Source of the DNA: Gemmatimonadota bacterium
Lineage (GTDB): Bacteria > Latescibacterota > UBA2968 > UBA8231
DNA length: 35,772 nt
NCBI GenBank assembly: GCA_002712305.1
Contig: PATE01000122.1
Location: forward strand, 1 to 35,772
Direction: 5' to 3'
In this document: one piece after another, positions 27,687 to 35,772 of the stretch
How positions within the stretch are numbered: position 1 is the stretch's first letter
Layout: every line of letters begins with the position of its first letter
Notes under the pieces: generated by a model
What the model was told of the DNA's origin: nothing
What the model saw: the letters and a program-made list of their open reading frames with translations, nothing else
Databases searched by the model: none
Program-made: the position numbers and the translations under genes

Positions 27687-28107
27687 CTGCCGATGGAACG
27701 CAGACTATGACCGGCGAGATGGTCCTGTGGTATCTGGATCTGTTCGAAGAGCTGGGCATCAAGGTGTGGATTGATGGAGGTTGGGGCGTAGATGCGCTGC
27801 TGGCCACCAAAGCCGTCCCCATGATGATCTCGACATCATGCTTCCATCCAAGGACGCGCCCCTCCTCGTAAAACATCTGCACGGAAGAGGTTTCACAGAG
27901 TGCCCACAGATGACGAATGTGAGCGGAACTTCGTGCTCGGTCATCCCGAACACGGCAGGATCGACTTCCACGTATTCGAGTTCGCCTCAGACCATAGCGC
28001 TGTGTATCGCCCGAGAGAGGTCGATTGGCATATCTCAGCTTCTGAACTTGCTGCGGAGGGTACGATCGCAGGACGCACGGTCCGTTGCTTTTCTCCAGAG
28101 TACCAGG
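27683..28107 (+). pseudogene. Frameshifted aminoglycoside-2''-adenylyltransferase/LinA-like nucleotidyltransferase
   Basis: The gene begins at GTG 27683 (overlapping the preceding TGA). The protein is spread over three frames: IKVWIDGGWGVDALLA in the first, RPHDDLDIMLPSKDAPLLVK in the second, and CERNFVLGHPEHGRIDFHVF with GTIAGRTVRCFSPEYQVR in the third. Together these give the nucleotidyltransferase core (GGWGVDxLLG, then HxDLDI, then the RCxSPExQV end). The breaks lie near 27800-27815 and 27895-27905; each corresponds to one lost base. The C-terminal end is missing, because a methyltransferase tail takes over at about 28108. Not expected to work, and no inference about drug resistance should be drawn. 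Confidence 0.75.
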
Positions 28108-28440
28108 TGCGATCGCTTTGTCATCGAAGTTGTGGTGCCGCAGCTGCAACGCCTGGCGCAGGGTGAGTGCCTCGTCCGCCATGACCCCAGTGAAGGGCAC
28201 TGGGGTGTCGATGAGTACGATATTGCTACACAGGGGCTCGTGTCGTGCCACACGCGCATCCGAGAGGGACATGCGGAGATGTCATCTGTGCTGTTCAGAT
28301 ACGTCTGGCCCGCCGAACTCGATCTGATGGCACAACTCGCCGGCATGGAACTCAGCGATCGATGGGCAGGATGGGATCAGGAGACCTTCACCAGCAACAG
28401 CCAGAGGCATGTGTCTGTCTGGGTGAAACAGGCTGGCTAG
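28108..28440 (+). pseudogene. C-terminal fragment of a SAM-dependent methyltransferase
   Basis: From 28108 one frame encodes CDRFVIEVVVPQLQRL, then EGHWGVDEYDIATQGLVSCH, then FRYVWPAELDLMAQLAGMEL followed by SDRWAGWDQETF and RHVSVWVKQAG. This is the usual C-terminal third of class I methyltransferases with the RYxxPxELDLMAxLAGxxLxxRWxxWD pattern. The SAM-binding glycine-rich motif that should come before it is absent: the sequence joins straight to the nucleotidyltransferase remnant. A deletion between two neighbouring genes explains this. Confidence 0.7.
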
Positions 28441-28456
28441 AAGCAACAGACACACA

Positions 28457-29192
28457 ATGATCGAAATTGGCTCTGTCCACGAGATCGTCAGGTATCCCGT
28501 CAAGTCGATGGCCGGTGTCGTCACGACATCGGCCCCTCTCGGCTGGCATGGCCTGCCCGAAGATCGTCGCTTTGCTGTCCGAAGAGTGGATGACAAGGGT
28601 GGCTTTCCCTGGGTGTCGGCCAGTCAGTTTCCGGAGATGGTGCTCTACCAACCCGTCGGGCTCGATGTATCCCCTGAAGAGCCCCTTCCGACCCACGTGC
28701 GCACTCCTGATGGAGCGGATCTGGCCATCGGGAGCAATGAGTTGGATTCGCATCTTTCGGAGCGGATCGGACGTGCCGTCGAAGTGACGAGGGCCAAACA
28801 CGGCGTGTTTGATGAAGCGGCACTGTCGGTGATCAGCCAGCGACGGTCGCCAGGATTGACCAGGAAGCCGGGTTGAGCCTCGATCGACGAAGATTCCGCA
28901 CCAATGTGGTGATCCAGACCGATCTACCCGATGGATTCGTCGAGGACGGATGGGTTGGAGGGAGACTGGTGTTCGGTTAGGACGCTGATTCGGCTGTCGC
29001 CAGCGTCACGTGAGAAACCTGCGCTGTGTGATGATCAACGTCGACCCGGACACGGCCGAGAAGGATGCCAGGGTCATGAAAGCGGTGGTTGGGCTAATGA
29101 GAATCATGCGGGCGTGTATGTATGCCACCGTGGTTCAGTCTGGCAGAATTCAGGTGGGTGATGCCGTGCAACTCATCCGTGACGATCCGTGA
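28457..29192 (+). pseudogene. Frameshifted MOSC-domain protein (YcbX-like)
   Basis: The first frame (28457 to about 28840) gives the MOSC N-terminal barrel: VHEIVRYPVKSMAGVVTTSA, PEDRRFAVRRVDD. The second frame gives the start of the MOSC domain proper, LSLDRRRFRTNVVIQTDLPD then GWVGGRLVFG. The third frame (from about 29010) gives LRCVMINVDPDTAEKDARVM with the family's RCxMxxVDPDT and a final VQSGRIQVGDAVQLI. All parts of a ~240-aa protein are present in order, so this is one gene broken by at least two frameshifts, both equal to a net loss of one base. MOSC proteins handle sulfur or molybdenum-cofactor-linked reactions. The RCxM cysteine is retained in the third part. Confidence 0.75.
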
Positions 29193-29331
29193 GCCCCGGA
29201 GCCGATCGGCCGCTTCGGGTAGCGGCACGTCGCAGGCGACGGTCAGTGTTTGACGTGCTTTCCACACGACGGTACCGTGAGTCCCACTCTGGATTCAACA
29301 ACGAGCTCAACTCGAACGAAACAGATTGCAG

Positions 29332-29760
29332 ATGATTTCACGCGAAACGACGATGAAGCGGGTTGTGCTGGTGCGCATCGCTCCGGGCGAAGACATCCTG
29401 CAGGGTCTGCGCAAGGCGGTTGCCGATCACGGGATACGGAATGGGTTGTTTCTGACCGGCTTTGGCTCGGCGAGCCATTCGCACTTCCACGTGGTGATGA
29501 GCAACGAACTGCCGCCGAAAGAGAGCTATCCAAAGAGTATCCAGCCTCTGGATATCTGCTCCTTCAATGGGTTTGTGCTGGATGGCAAGGTGCACTGCCA
29601 CATCGACTTCTCCGACGAGCGCAACGGCTTCGGTGGACATCTCGAGGGAGGCACGCTGGCGCTGACCTTCGCCAACATCGCCATCGGTGAGATCGAGGAC
29701 AGTGTGAGCATCGCGGGTTGGGATACGATCATCGAAGAAGAGGAGCTGCAGTCGAAATGA
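29332..29760 (+). CDS. PPC (DUF296) domain protein
   Basis: 142 aa forming one PPC/DUF296 domain. It has the expected start (RVVLVRIAPGEDILQGLRKA), the central GLFLTGFGSASHSHFHV, the HCHIDFSDERNGFGGHLEGG segment and the C-terminal strand. In plants this domain joins AT-hooks; stand-alone bacterial members have no fixed role, and no AT-hook is seen here. Start codons ATG 29332 and ATG 29353 are both possible; a TTG at 29326 is less likely and no good ribosome-binding site decides it. Its stop overlaps the ATG of the dioxygenase gene (ATGA), so the two are translationally coupled, hinting at a shared metabolic role. Confidence 0.8.
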   Translation: MISRETTMKRVVLVRIAPGEDILQGLRKAVADHGIRNGLFLTGFGSASHSHFHVVMSNELPPKESYPKSIQPLDICSFNGFVLDGKVHCHIDFSDERNGFGGHLEGGTLALTFANIAIGEIEDSVSIAGWDTIIEEEELQSK

Positions 29761-30497
29761 CGGAGACGGAGAAGGCGATTCAGGAGGTCGATGTCTACGG
29801 GTTCACCATCCTGGAGAGTGTCCTGAGTCGCGACGATGCCGATGCGATGCGGGAGTCACTCATCGAGTGTATGGCCGAACACGGCACCGACTCGAATCAT
29901 CGCGGCACGGCGGGTCACGTGGCGAATCTGCCGGTGATGGACAAGGTCTTCTGGCCGACGATCGATCATCCGCGCACGCTGCCGATTCTCGAACACTTTC
30001 TTGGCACGAACCTGATTCTCGGCTCGCTGAACGCGCGCATCGTGCGACCCGGTGACGGACTGCAGGGCCTGCACAGCGATATTCCCGAGTCGATGCTGAA
30101 CATGGCGTCACCGGTGATGATGAACACGGTGTGGATGCTCGACGAGTTCACCGAAGAGATCGGGGCGACACGGGTGATTCCCGGTACCCATCGGTCGGGT
30201 ATGGGGCAGCCCCCGGAGGGGCTGGAGCTCAAACATGTGGTGACCGCCCTCGCGCCGGCGGGTTCGGTGCTAGTGTTCAATGGACAGACCTGGCATGGTG
30301 GGGGGGCGAACAATGGCGACCGCAATCGTCACGCCCTGTTCGGCCACTACCGCAAACACATGTTGGTCTTTCAGCTGGATCCGCACGACGAGTTTCCGCC
30401 AGATTGGTACGACGATCTCAACGATCGACAGAAGCAACTGCTGAGAATGCAGAACGGTGCCGGCGCGCTGCACGCGGCAGATGCGCACTTCCGCTAA
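29757..30497 (+). CDS. Phytanoyl-CoA dioxygenase (PhyH) family protein
   Basis: 246 aa Fe(II)/2-oxoglutarate-dependent oxygenase. The metal triad is visible as H106-x-D108 (LHSDIPES) and H180 (WHGGG), and R191 eleven residues later is the likely 2-oxoglutarate anchor. The order VYGFTILESVL at the start and GATRVIPGTHRSG in the middle is typical of the family. The start ATG at 29757 overlaps the preceding stop. Members hydroxylate varied small molecules, so the substrate cannot be named; the neighbouring epimerase and CocE hydrolase suggest a small-molecule breakdown route. Many uncultured marine and soil FCB-like lineages carry large numbers of these genes, which supports the lineage guess. 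Confidence 0.88.
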   Translation: MTETEKAIQEVDVYGFTILESVLSRDDADAMRESLIECMAEHGTDSNHRGTAGHVANLPVMDKVFWPTIDHPRTLPILEHFLGTNLILGSLNARIVRPGDGLQGLHSDIPESMLNMASPVMMNTVWMLDEFTEEIGATRVIPGTHRSGMGQPPEGLELKHVVTALAPAGSVLVFNGQTWHGGGANNGDRNRHALFGHYRKHMLVFQLDPHDEFPPDWYDDLNDRQKQLLRMQNGAGALHAADAHFR

Positions 30498-30532
30498 GGA
30501 TCTGGAGATGCAGACTGAAGGCAGGAGGATCG

Positions 30533-31321
30533 ATGGCCGCTGAATCGCAGAAGATCGTCGTGTTCGGGGCCGCCGGGTGGGTGGGTCGCGCCGTGCTGAC
30601 CAGCCTCGAAACGCACGGCCACACGATCCGTGCCTCTGACTTCGGTCCGGAGGCGTGGAAGACATACGAGGAGTTCGACGGTTCATGGTCAGCAGGTGAG
30701 GTCATGCACTGCGACATCAGCGACTACGACCAGGTGGATGCCGCCATCGACGGCATGGATGCGATCATCCACACGGCCGTGCTCGGTAGCAAAGGGGGTG
30801 GCTACGGGGCTGGCAGCGATGCACCCTGGCTGGTGAATCTCAAGGGATTGTGGAATGTGCTCGATGTGGCCCGCGAACGGGAGATCCGACGTGTCGTCCA
30901 CATCGGTTCCTGTCAGGTCCAGCATCCTGATGGCACCTTCTTCGATGCTAACGTGCGGCGTCCCGACGGATCAGCCTATGCGGTGAGCAAACGTCTGCAG
31001 GAGGAGATGTGTCGTCAGTTCCACGACGCTTTCGACATGTCCATCGTTGTGCTGCGGCCTTGTTCCATCAACGACAGCCAACTCGGCCTGAGCAAATACG
31101 GGAAACCCCTCGGAAAACAGGACGTGGGTTCGGTCTGCCGTCACGATCTGGCCGAGGCCTGTCGTCTCTCGGTCGAGGTGGAGGGCATCGTCTTCGAGAT
31201 CCTGCACACGGCCGGTCTGCCCGAAGCGGACGAGTTCTGCAACACCGCACATGGACGCGAGGTGCTTGGCCTGACCTACCAAGGCGATCTGCGGCGCTTT
31301 CCCGAGAACGGTGACTCGTGA
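30533..31321 (+). CDS. NAD(P)-dependent epimerase/dehydratase (extended SDR)
   Basis: 262 aa with ggagg 5 nt before the ATG at 30533. The Rossmann motif GAAGWVG is at residues 12-18 and the catalytic YxxxK at Y149/K153 (YAVSK), with a Ser in IGSCQV upstream as the third member. The chain is short for the family (usually about 310 aa), with a reduced C-terminal substrate part. It would act on a sugar or sugar acid; nothing fixes which one. It lies 35 nt after the PhyH gene, and its stop overlaps the GTG of the hydrolase gene (GTGA). Confidence 0.87.
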   Translation: MAAESQKIVVFGAAGWVGRAVLTSLETHGHTIRASDFGPEAWKTYEEFDGSWSAGEVMHCDISDYDQVDAAIDGMDAIIHTAVLGSKGGGYGAGSDAPWLVNLKGLWNVLDVAREREIRRVVHIGSCQVQHPDGTFFDANVRRPDGSAYAVSKRLQEEMCRQFHDAFDMSIVVLRPCSINDSQLGLSKYGKPLGKQDVGSVCRHDLAEACRLSVEVEGIVFEILHTAGLPEADEFCNTAHGREVLGLTYQGDLRRFPENGDS

Positions 31322-33351
31322 TCGAATTCGAGCCCAAAGACGGCGTGCGCTTCATCAAGGATGTGCGTGTGCCCATGGCCGACGGCGTCGAATTGTCGCT
31401 GGACATGCATGTACCGGTGGAGGCAGATGGTTCGCAGGACTGGGCCACAACGCCACGCCCGCTGTTGATGGAATACATCCCCTACCGCAAGGATGACAGT
31501 CCGCCCTACTCGGGATATCACAACGACTTTGCGCAACACGGCATCATCGGGGCGCGTCTTGACTGCCGCGGTTCCGGCGCCAGCGGTGGTGTGACGGCGG
31601 ATGAGTATTCTGTGCAGGAACAGCTGGACGGGGCCGCCGCCATCGAATGGCTGGCGACGCAGCCCTGGTGCACGGGCAAGATCGGCATGATCGGTGCTTC
31701 GTACGGCGGGTTTACGGCGGTGCAGATCGCCGCCCTGGCACCCGAACACCTGACGACGATCATCCCCATCTATTTCACCGACGACCGCTATACCGACGAC
31801 TGTCACTATCGCGGTGGTGCCATGCGCTGTTACTACGACATCGGCGCCTACGGTGCATCGATGATCGGCATGAACGCCATGCCGCCCTATCCGGAGTACA
31901 GCGGACAGGACTGGGCGCGTCTCTGGGAAGAGCACATCGAACAGAACACGCCCTACTTGCTCACGTGGCTGGCGAATCAGACGGATGGCGCCTACTGGCG
32001 TCCGGGCAGTATTCGCGACCGTTACGATGAGATTCGCTGCTCCGTCTTCATGATCGGTGGCTGGCGCGATGGGTATCCGAATCCGCCGCTGCGCACCTTC
32101 GAACACCTCACCGTTCCCAAGCGACTGCTCATGGGGCCGTGGAATCACACGCGACCCAACGCAGCGATTCCCGGACCTCGCGTCGACTACGTGAGCGAAG
32201 TGCTGCGCTGGTGCGATCACTGGCTCAAGGGAGAGGACAATGGGGTCATGGAAGAGCCGGCGGTGCAGGTGTATATGCAGAGCTACGACGAACCTCGTGC
32301 CGATCGTACCGAGACCCGCGGATACTGGCGTGCTGAACAGGACCTGCCCATGGGTGAACGGATCTGGTCGCTGGCGACGGGCGGACGACTGATCGACGAG
32401 GAAGAGGATCAGGAGGGGGTCGACTGCTATCGATACAATCCCACCGTCGGTACCTGCGGTGGGTTGTGGAGTGGGGGTGTTCCCTATGGTCTGCCCACCG
32501 ACCAGCGACCCGACGAGATTCACTCCCTCAACTACACGACCGAGTCTCTGACGGAACCTGTGGAGATCCTCGGGCGGGGACAGGTGACTCTGAACATTCG
32601 GTCGACGGCACCGGTGATGGCTTTCGCCGCTCGGCTCAGCGACGTGGCCCCCGACGGTACGAGCGCCCTGGTCTGCACGGGCGTCCTGAATGCCACCCGA
32701 CGTACCTCGCTAGAGGAGCCTCAACCGCTGAAGCCGGGGCAAACCTACGAGATCACCATCGACCTGGATGCCACGGGCTGGCGCTTCGAGGCGGGTCAGC
32801 GGATTCGACTGTCCGTGTGCAGTGCGGACTTTCCGAATCTGTGGCCCACACCTTATGCCGGTGAGAACGATGTGTTGTTCTCGAAGGATTGTCCGTCGCG
32901 GGTGACGCTACCCACCGTCGCTGTGCGCGATGCTGAAGGTGGGGTCACGCCGGGTGATGAGATCGACTTCAAGCCCGGTGATGACGCGGAACCGTATCGG
33001 GAAGCGCCCAACGAACCGGTGTGGCAGATCGTGCGGGATGTGATGGGACGTCGTACGGGGCTGACGACGTTGCAGAGCAATGTCAGTCGGGTGAGCGACG
33101 ACATGGAGGTACGCAACAAGCGGACCCTCGATCTGTGGGTGAGCGAGGATGACCCGGCGAATGTGTCGGCCAAGGGTCGGCACACGCGTCATATCGTGCG
33201 TCGCGATGGAGAGATGGTGGTCGATTCGATCTGCAATCTGAGATCTACGGTCGATGCGTTTCACTGCACCATCGATCTGAACATCACCGTCGACGACTTG
33301 CCCCACGCGCAACGCCGCTGGGTGCAATCGTTTCCGCGTCAGTTGCTGTAG
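31318..33351 (+). CDS. CocE/NonD-family hydrolase (X-Pro dipeptidyl-peptidase S15-like)
   Basis: 677 aa, started by GTG at 31318 overlapping the preceding TGA. The alpha/beta-hydrolase part (about residues 15-310) has the nucleophile S128 in GASYGGF, D251 in WRDGYPNP and H277 in GPWNHT, so the triad is complete. The PRPLLMEYIPYRKDD and DCRGSGASGG stretches are typical. The C-terminal jelly-roll domain of the family follows (QRIRLSVCSADFPNLWPT). The last 100 residues go beyond the usual end and may be an added domain. The enzymes cleave esters or amides. No signal peptide, so it is cytoplasmic. It ends the overlapping run that began at 29332. Confidence 0.9.
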   Translation: MIEFEPKDGVRFIKDVRVPMADGVELSLDMHVPVEADGSQDWATTPRPLLMEYIPYRKDDSPPYSGYHNDFAQHGIIGARLDCRGSGASGGVTADEYSVQEQLDGAAAIEWLATQPWCTGKIGMIGASYGGFTAVQIAALAPEHLTTIIPIYFTDDRYTDDCHYRGGAMRCYYDIGAYGASMIGMNAMPPYPEYSGQDWARLWEEHIEQNTPYLLTWLANQTDGAYWRPGSIRDRYDEIRCSVFMIGGWRDGYPNPPLRTFEHLTVPKRLLMGPWNHTRPNAAIPGPRVDYVSEVLRWCDHWLKGEDNGVMEEPAVQVYMQSYDEPRADRTETRGYWRAEQDLPMGERIWSLATGGRLIDEEEDQEGVDCYRYNPTVGTCGGLWSGGVPYGLPTDQRPDEIHSLNYTTESLTEPVEILGRGQVTLNIRSTAPVMAFAARLSDVAPDGTSALVCTGVLNATRRTSLEEPQPLKPGQTYEITIDLDATGWRFEAGQRIRLSVCSADFPNLWPTPYAGENDVLFSKDCPSRVTLPTVAVRDAEGGVTPGDEIDFKPGDDAEPYREAPNEPVWQIVRDVMGRRTGLTTLQSNVSRVSDDMEVRNKRTLDLWVSEDDPANVSAKGRHTRHIVRRDGEMVVDSICNLRSTVDAFHCTIDLNITVDDLPHAQRRWVQSFPRQLL

Positions 33352-33370
33352 CGCCGCGTTGTGCGAGGCG

Positions 33371-33990
33371 CCCTGCTCAGGCGATGTATTTGTCGAGGTG
33401 ATCGTAGTCGATCGTTTCGCGGTCGAGCTACTGGCGCAGGATGATGTGAGCGCCCCCATCAGATACTTGTAGCGCTCGTCGAGTTTGACCTTGAAAAGTG
33501 TGCCGCCGCCTGCGTTGACGGCGGGCCCTTGTGATTCACGGTCGGGATTGCTGTTGAAACGACCACGCGCCTGGGTCACCACCCGCGACTCGATGTCCAT
33601 GCCACGGTGAGAATGCGCTTCACGCGATCGCCATCCACGACCTGCACCAACCAGATCGATGTCTCTGACAACTTCACTGCTGTCGCACTGAGACAGTGCC
33701 CCATGGCCTTTCCCTCATTGGCCAGAGAGCGGGCATTGGACAGCTCCTGAATCGTCCAGGTGAGCGTACGAGCCGTCGTCTCATCTTCTTCTTGTGCGTA
33801 GTAGTAGGCCAGCGTGCGGTGGCGTGTCGAACCGGGCGCGGCCTTGGCGATGCGATTCGGATCGCTGACGCTGTTGCCGTACACGAGAAGGAAATCGTCT
33901 CAGGAAACGACGTTCTCCAGGGGCACGAATCCACCGCCGTAGCTCGTCGACACCGGAAGGCGACGCCCGTCGGTCGAGATCGATTGGGCT
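33371..33990 (-). pseudogene. Eroded C-terminal part of an unrecognised exported or glycosidase-like protein
   Basis: On the minus strand, coding-like stretches follow each other in different frames: RLPVSTSYGGGFVPLENVVS, a stop, DDFLLVYGNSVSDPNRIAKA, TLAYYYAQEEDETTARTLTW, KAMGHCLSATAVKLSETSIW then LVQVVDGDRVKRILTVA, then (new frame) GGGTLFKVKLDERYKYLMG, and finally HIILRQ, a stop, LDRETIDYDHLDKYIA. At least two frameshifts and two in-frame stops break it. I do not recognise the family. Confidence 0.5.
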
Positions 33991-34317
33991 CGCTGGAGAG
34001 TTGTGCCAGGGCTGTTCCTTGCTGTAGCCCTCCGGAGAGCCGCCCTGAAAGTTGAGCGTCACCGCCAGCAATCCGTGGTCTCGGTAGATGGGCAGGGCCT
34101 CGATGAACTCCGCCACATTTCGCGCTGCGTCCCAGGTCCCCGAGTCGGGATAGGCCCAACGATGCACGGTCTCCGGGTTTTCGTCGTCGAAGGTGGCTTG
34201 AATCATGCGACTGTTGAGCAGCAGGACTTCGATGGGTTCTTCGCGAAAGTGGCAGCCAGCGTACGTCGGTGTGCCATCGATGAAAAAGCGATCGATCTCG
34301 ATGTGAATGGTTGTCAT
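33955..34317 (-). pseudogene. N-terminal remnant of a glycoside-hydrolase-like hypothetical protein
   Basis: From the ATG at 34317 the frame gives IEIDRFFIDGTPTYAG, then TFDDENPETVHRWAYPDSGT and LNFQGGSPEGYSKEQPWHNS, a style seen in TIM-barrel glycoside-hydrolase-like proteins (HGLLAVTLNFQGG, then a WHNS loop). After the WHNS loop at about 33990 the translation turns Arg-rich and no body of the enzyme follows, so the gene is cut there and joined to the fragment above. The assignment to a glycosidase fold is a guess from the pattern. Confidence 0.5.
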
Positions 34318-34380
34318 GGGTCCTCGCTAGACAGTCGAGCGTCTCGAGAGTACTGTAGGGGAACCGTCCCTCTTCGCTAA

Positions 34381-35349
34381 TTGGATCATTCACGCTTGAG
34401 ATCCTTCCTCTTCATCATCAACGAACGTGCACGCGGAGGGGACGCTGCGGCTCGCGTGCAACGCCTGATCGCGGATGGCCCTCTTGCCGACGCCGATGTG
34501 GAGTCGGCTTTCTTCGTCGACGACGAGGGAATCCGCCGCGGACTCGCCTCCTTGGACGAGGCGCGTCTCCCCGTCGCCGTCGGTGGGGATGGGACCCTGT
34601 GTTCGGTGGCGCGGATTCTGCGGGCCGACGGACTCTCAGAACACTCAATGGGGATCCTTCCCCTGGGTACGGGAAATGGTGTTGCCCATTCCCTTGGCAT
34701 CAGAGACCTCCAGACGGCGGTCGAGGTTCTTCTGGGAGGTGGGACACGGCGCATCGATGTCATGGCCACAACACATCCGGCGGCACCGCTGTCGTTGCTG
34801 AGTGTCAGTGTCGGTCTGGAATCAGAGGTGATGCGGGACTATCAAGCGTGGCGGCATCGTTCGCGGTGGATCGGTGCGGCCGTCGGTGTTGCCCGACACG
34901 GAATGAGTCGCGTGTCAGATGTGATGGTGGAAGCGGACGGACAGCGTATCGTGGAGACGACGGACAGGATCTGCAATGTCGGTCTGCACAACATGCCCTG
35001 CTATGGATTCGGCGTTCGCCCTCACCCGATAGCTGATCCTGCAGACGGGTTTGCCGATGTACGGCTGCATCGCTCGCGGGTTGCTTACTGGGCGTGGATG
35101 GGGGCCGCCACACTGCGTGCTAGCAGACCTATTCGCCCGACGATCCATCCGTCGACCCCACCGACAGGGCCGATCGCAGCGCCAGAGGATGAGTCCGAGA
35201 GTTGGCAGACCAATCGACCTGGCAGACTCCGGATTCAGCACGCGACGATTTCGACATCGCACCCGGTGCAGATCGATGGTGAATCTGCACCGGCGGCGAC
35301 ATTCGATGTGGACATCTTACCTAACGCGTTGTCCGTACTGGCTCCCTGA
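34381..35349 (+). CDS. Diacylglycerol/lipid kinase family protein (YegS/BmrU-like)
   Basis: 322 aa. The kinase signature is clear: FIINERARGG near the start (residues 11-20), the nucleotide-binding VAVGGDGTL with GGDGT at 68-72, and PLGTGNGVAHSLG at 94-106. The C-terminal beta-sandwich carries the final QIDGE motif (HPVQIDGESAP), as in the family. Starts at 34381 (TTG) or 34393 (TTG) are equally possible; no ATG is suitably placed and no ribosome-binding site decides it. Members phosphorylate diacylglycerol, sphingosine-like or other lipids. It diverges from the broken gene at 34317. Confidence 0.87.
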   Translation: MDHSRLRSFLFIINERARGGDAAARVQRLIADGPLADADVESAFFVDDEGIRRGLASLDEARLPVAVGGDGTLCSVARILRADGLSEHSMGILPLGTGNGVAHSLGIRDLQTAVEVLLGGGTRRIDVMATTHPAAPLSLLSVSVGLESEVMRDYQAWRHRSRWIGAAVGVARHGMSRVSDVMVEADGQRIVETTDRICNVGLHNMPCYGFGVRPHPIADPADGFADVRLHRSRVAYWAWMGAATLRASRPIRPTIHPSTPPTGPIAAPEDESESWQTNRPGRLRIQHATISTSHPVQIDGESAPAATFDVDILPNALSVLAP

Positions 35350-35357
35350 ATCCGATC

Positions 35358-35772
35358 TCAATGGGCCGCTGCGGCGATCTGGGTCTGGGGATTTGTCAGG
35401 CTCCAGATATACCAGTACGTGTCGAAACCCGTCGCACTCTCGAGGCGCGGATTGCCGGGGAAGGATCGTGTCGCTGTATCAAAGGCATGCTGTTGTTCGC
35501 CACGCCTCAAGATCCATCCGGCGTCGTTCTGGTTCAGTTTGTCACCCGGTGCCAAGCCACCAGGCTGCGGTGCCTTGGAAGGGGGAGTCTCTTGACACAC
35601 GATAGAGAAACAGACGCCGTTCCCCGATGGCGACGACACCACCGCCATCGAATCGATCGTGGGCGACGACCCGCGGCACTTCGCCGACGTGCAATCCGTA
35701 CAGGAGAGCCTGAAGTCGACGAAGAGAATCGTCGTAGTCATCTCGCTCGGAGACGATCTCCTCAATCAGGAG
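35358..35772 (-). pseudogene. Partial, frameshifted protein at the right edge, possibly DUF3179-like
   Basis: Read from the right edge, the first frame gives VSERDDYDDSLRRLQALLYG and GVVAIGERRLFLYRVSRD, then a stop near 35555. A second frame continues with DKLNQNDAGWILRRGEQQHA and ESATGFDTYWYIWSLTNPQT, ending at 35358. Together they look like one C-terminus. The TGFDTYWYIWSLTNPQT end resembles the FWFxWxxFxPxT end of DUF3179 proteins, but only weakly. The gene start lies outside the window. Confidence 0.4.

Noticed and set aside
31276-32523. Long minus-strand open frame (415 codons)
   Set aside because: Antisense to the CocE hydrolase, whose catalytic triad and domain order show the true coding strand.

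Overview
The window is about 60% GC and carries no rRNA, tRNA or CRISPR array that I can see. The gene content suggests a Gram-negative, diderm bacterium of the wider FCB / Latescibacterota-like group. It has secreted proteins with NGDG and FlgD-Ig-like C-terminal domains, a type IX-style (type A) C-terminal tail on a quinoprotein dehydrogenase, large outer-membrane-type proteins, a phytanoyl-CoA dioxygenase, a CocE hydrolase and glycoside-hydrolase remnants. The phylum is an inference from this gene mix; nothing here proves it.

Layout. 1-560 shows no gene. 613-1845 (minus) is a TMEM43-family membrane protein. 1950-2330 holds the C-terminal stub of an IS91-type transposase. A complete IS3-family element (2683-3994) lies immediately in front of an Amj-family lipid II flippase gene (4008-4811); orfB runs out of the element and overlaps that gene.

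5120-18162 is the most striking part: a tightly packed, overlapping run of six genes that all encode exported proteins. Three are discoidin-like/NGDG/FlgD-Ig surface proteins (602, 837 and 646 aa), two are paralogous ~900-aa outer-membrane-type proteins with calcium-loop-like Asp/Asn runs, and one is a leucine-rich-repeat lipoprotein. The order (surface protein, surface protein, OMP, surface protein, OMP, LRR lipoprotein) suggests duplication of a two-gene cargo+OMP module. A fourth surface-protein paralogue faces the operon at 18423-20459. All four paralogues end in the same residues, Val-Ala-Tyr. This looks like an undescribed cell-surface system; its function is not known to me.

21028-23535 (minus) is a quinoprotein sugar dehydrogenase fused to a diheme cytochrome-like module and a type A sorting tail. 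It diverges from a gamma-glutamyltranspeptidase (23741-25561). From 26011 on are metabolic genes: an MDR oxidoreductase and a HAD hydrolase, then a PPC-domain protein, a PhyH dioxygenase, an NAD-dependent epimerase and a CocE/NonD hydrolase in an overlapping run, and finally a YegS-type lipid kinase. Between them are several broken genes: a DUF4091-like fragment, a nucleotidyltransferase joined to a methyltransferase tail, a MOSC protein, two fragments at 33.4-34.3 kb and a split gene at the right edge. Small beta-propeller fragments also occur at 18.2-18.4 and 20.8-21.0 kb. Decay is concentrated after 25.6 kb, while the long secreted-protein genes are intact.
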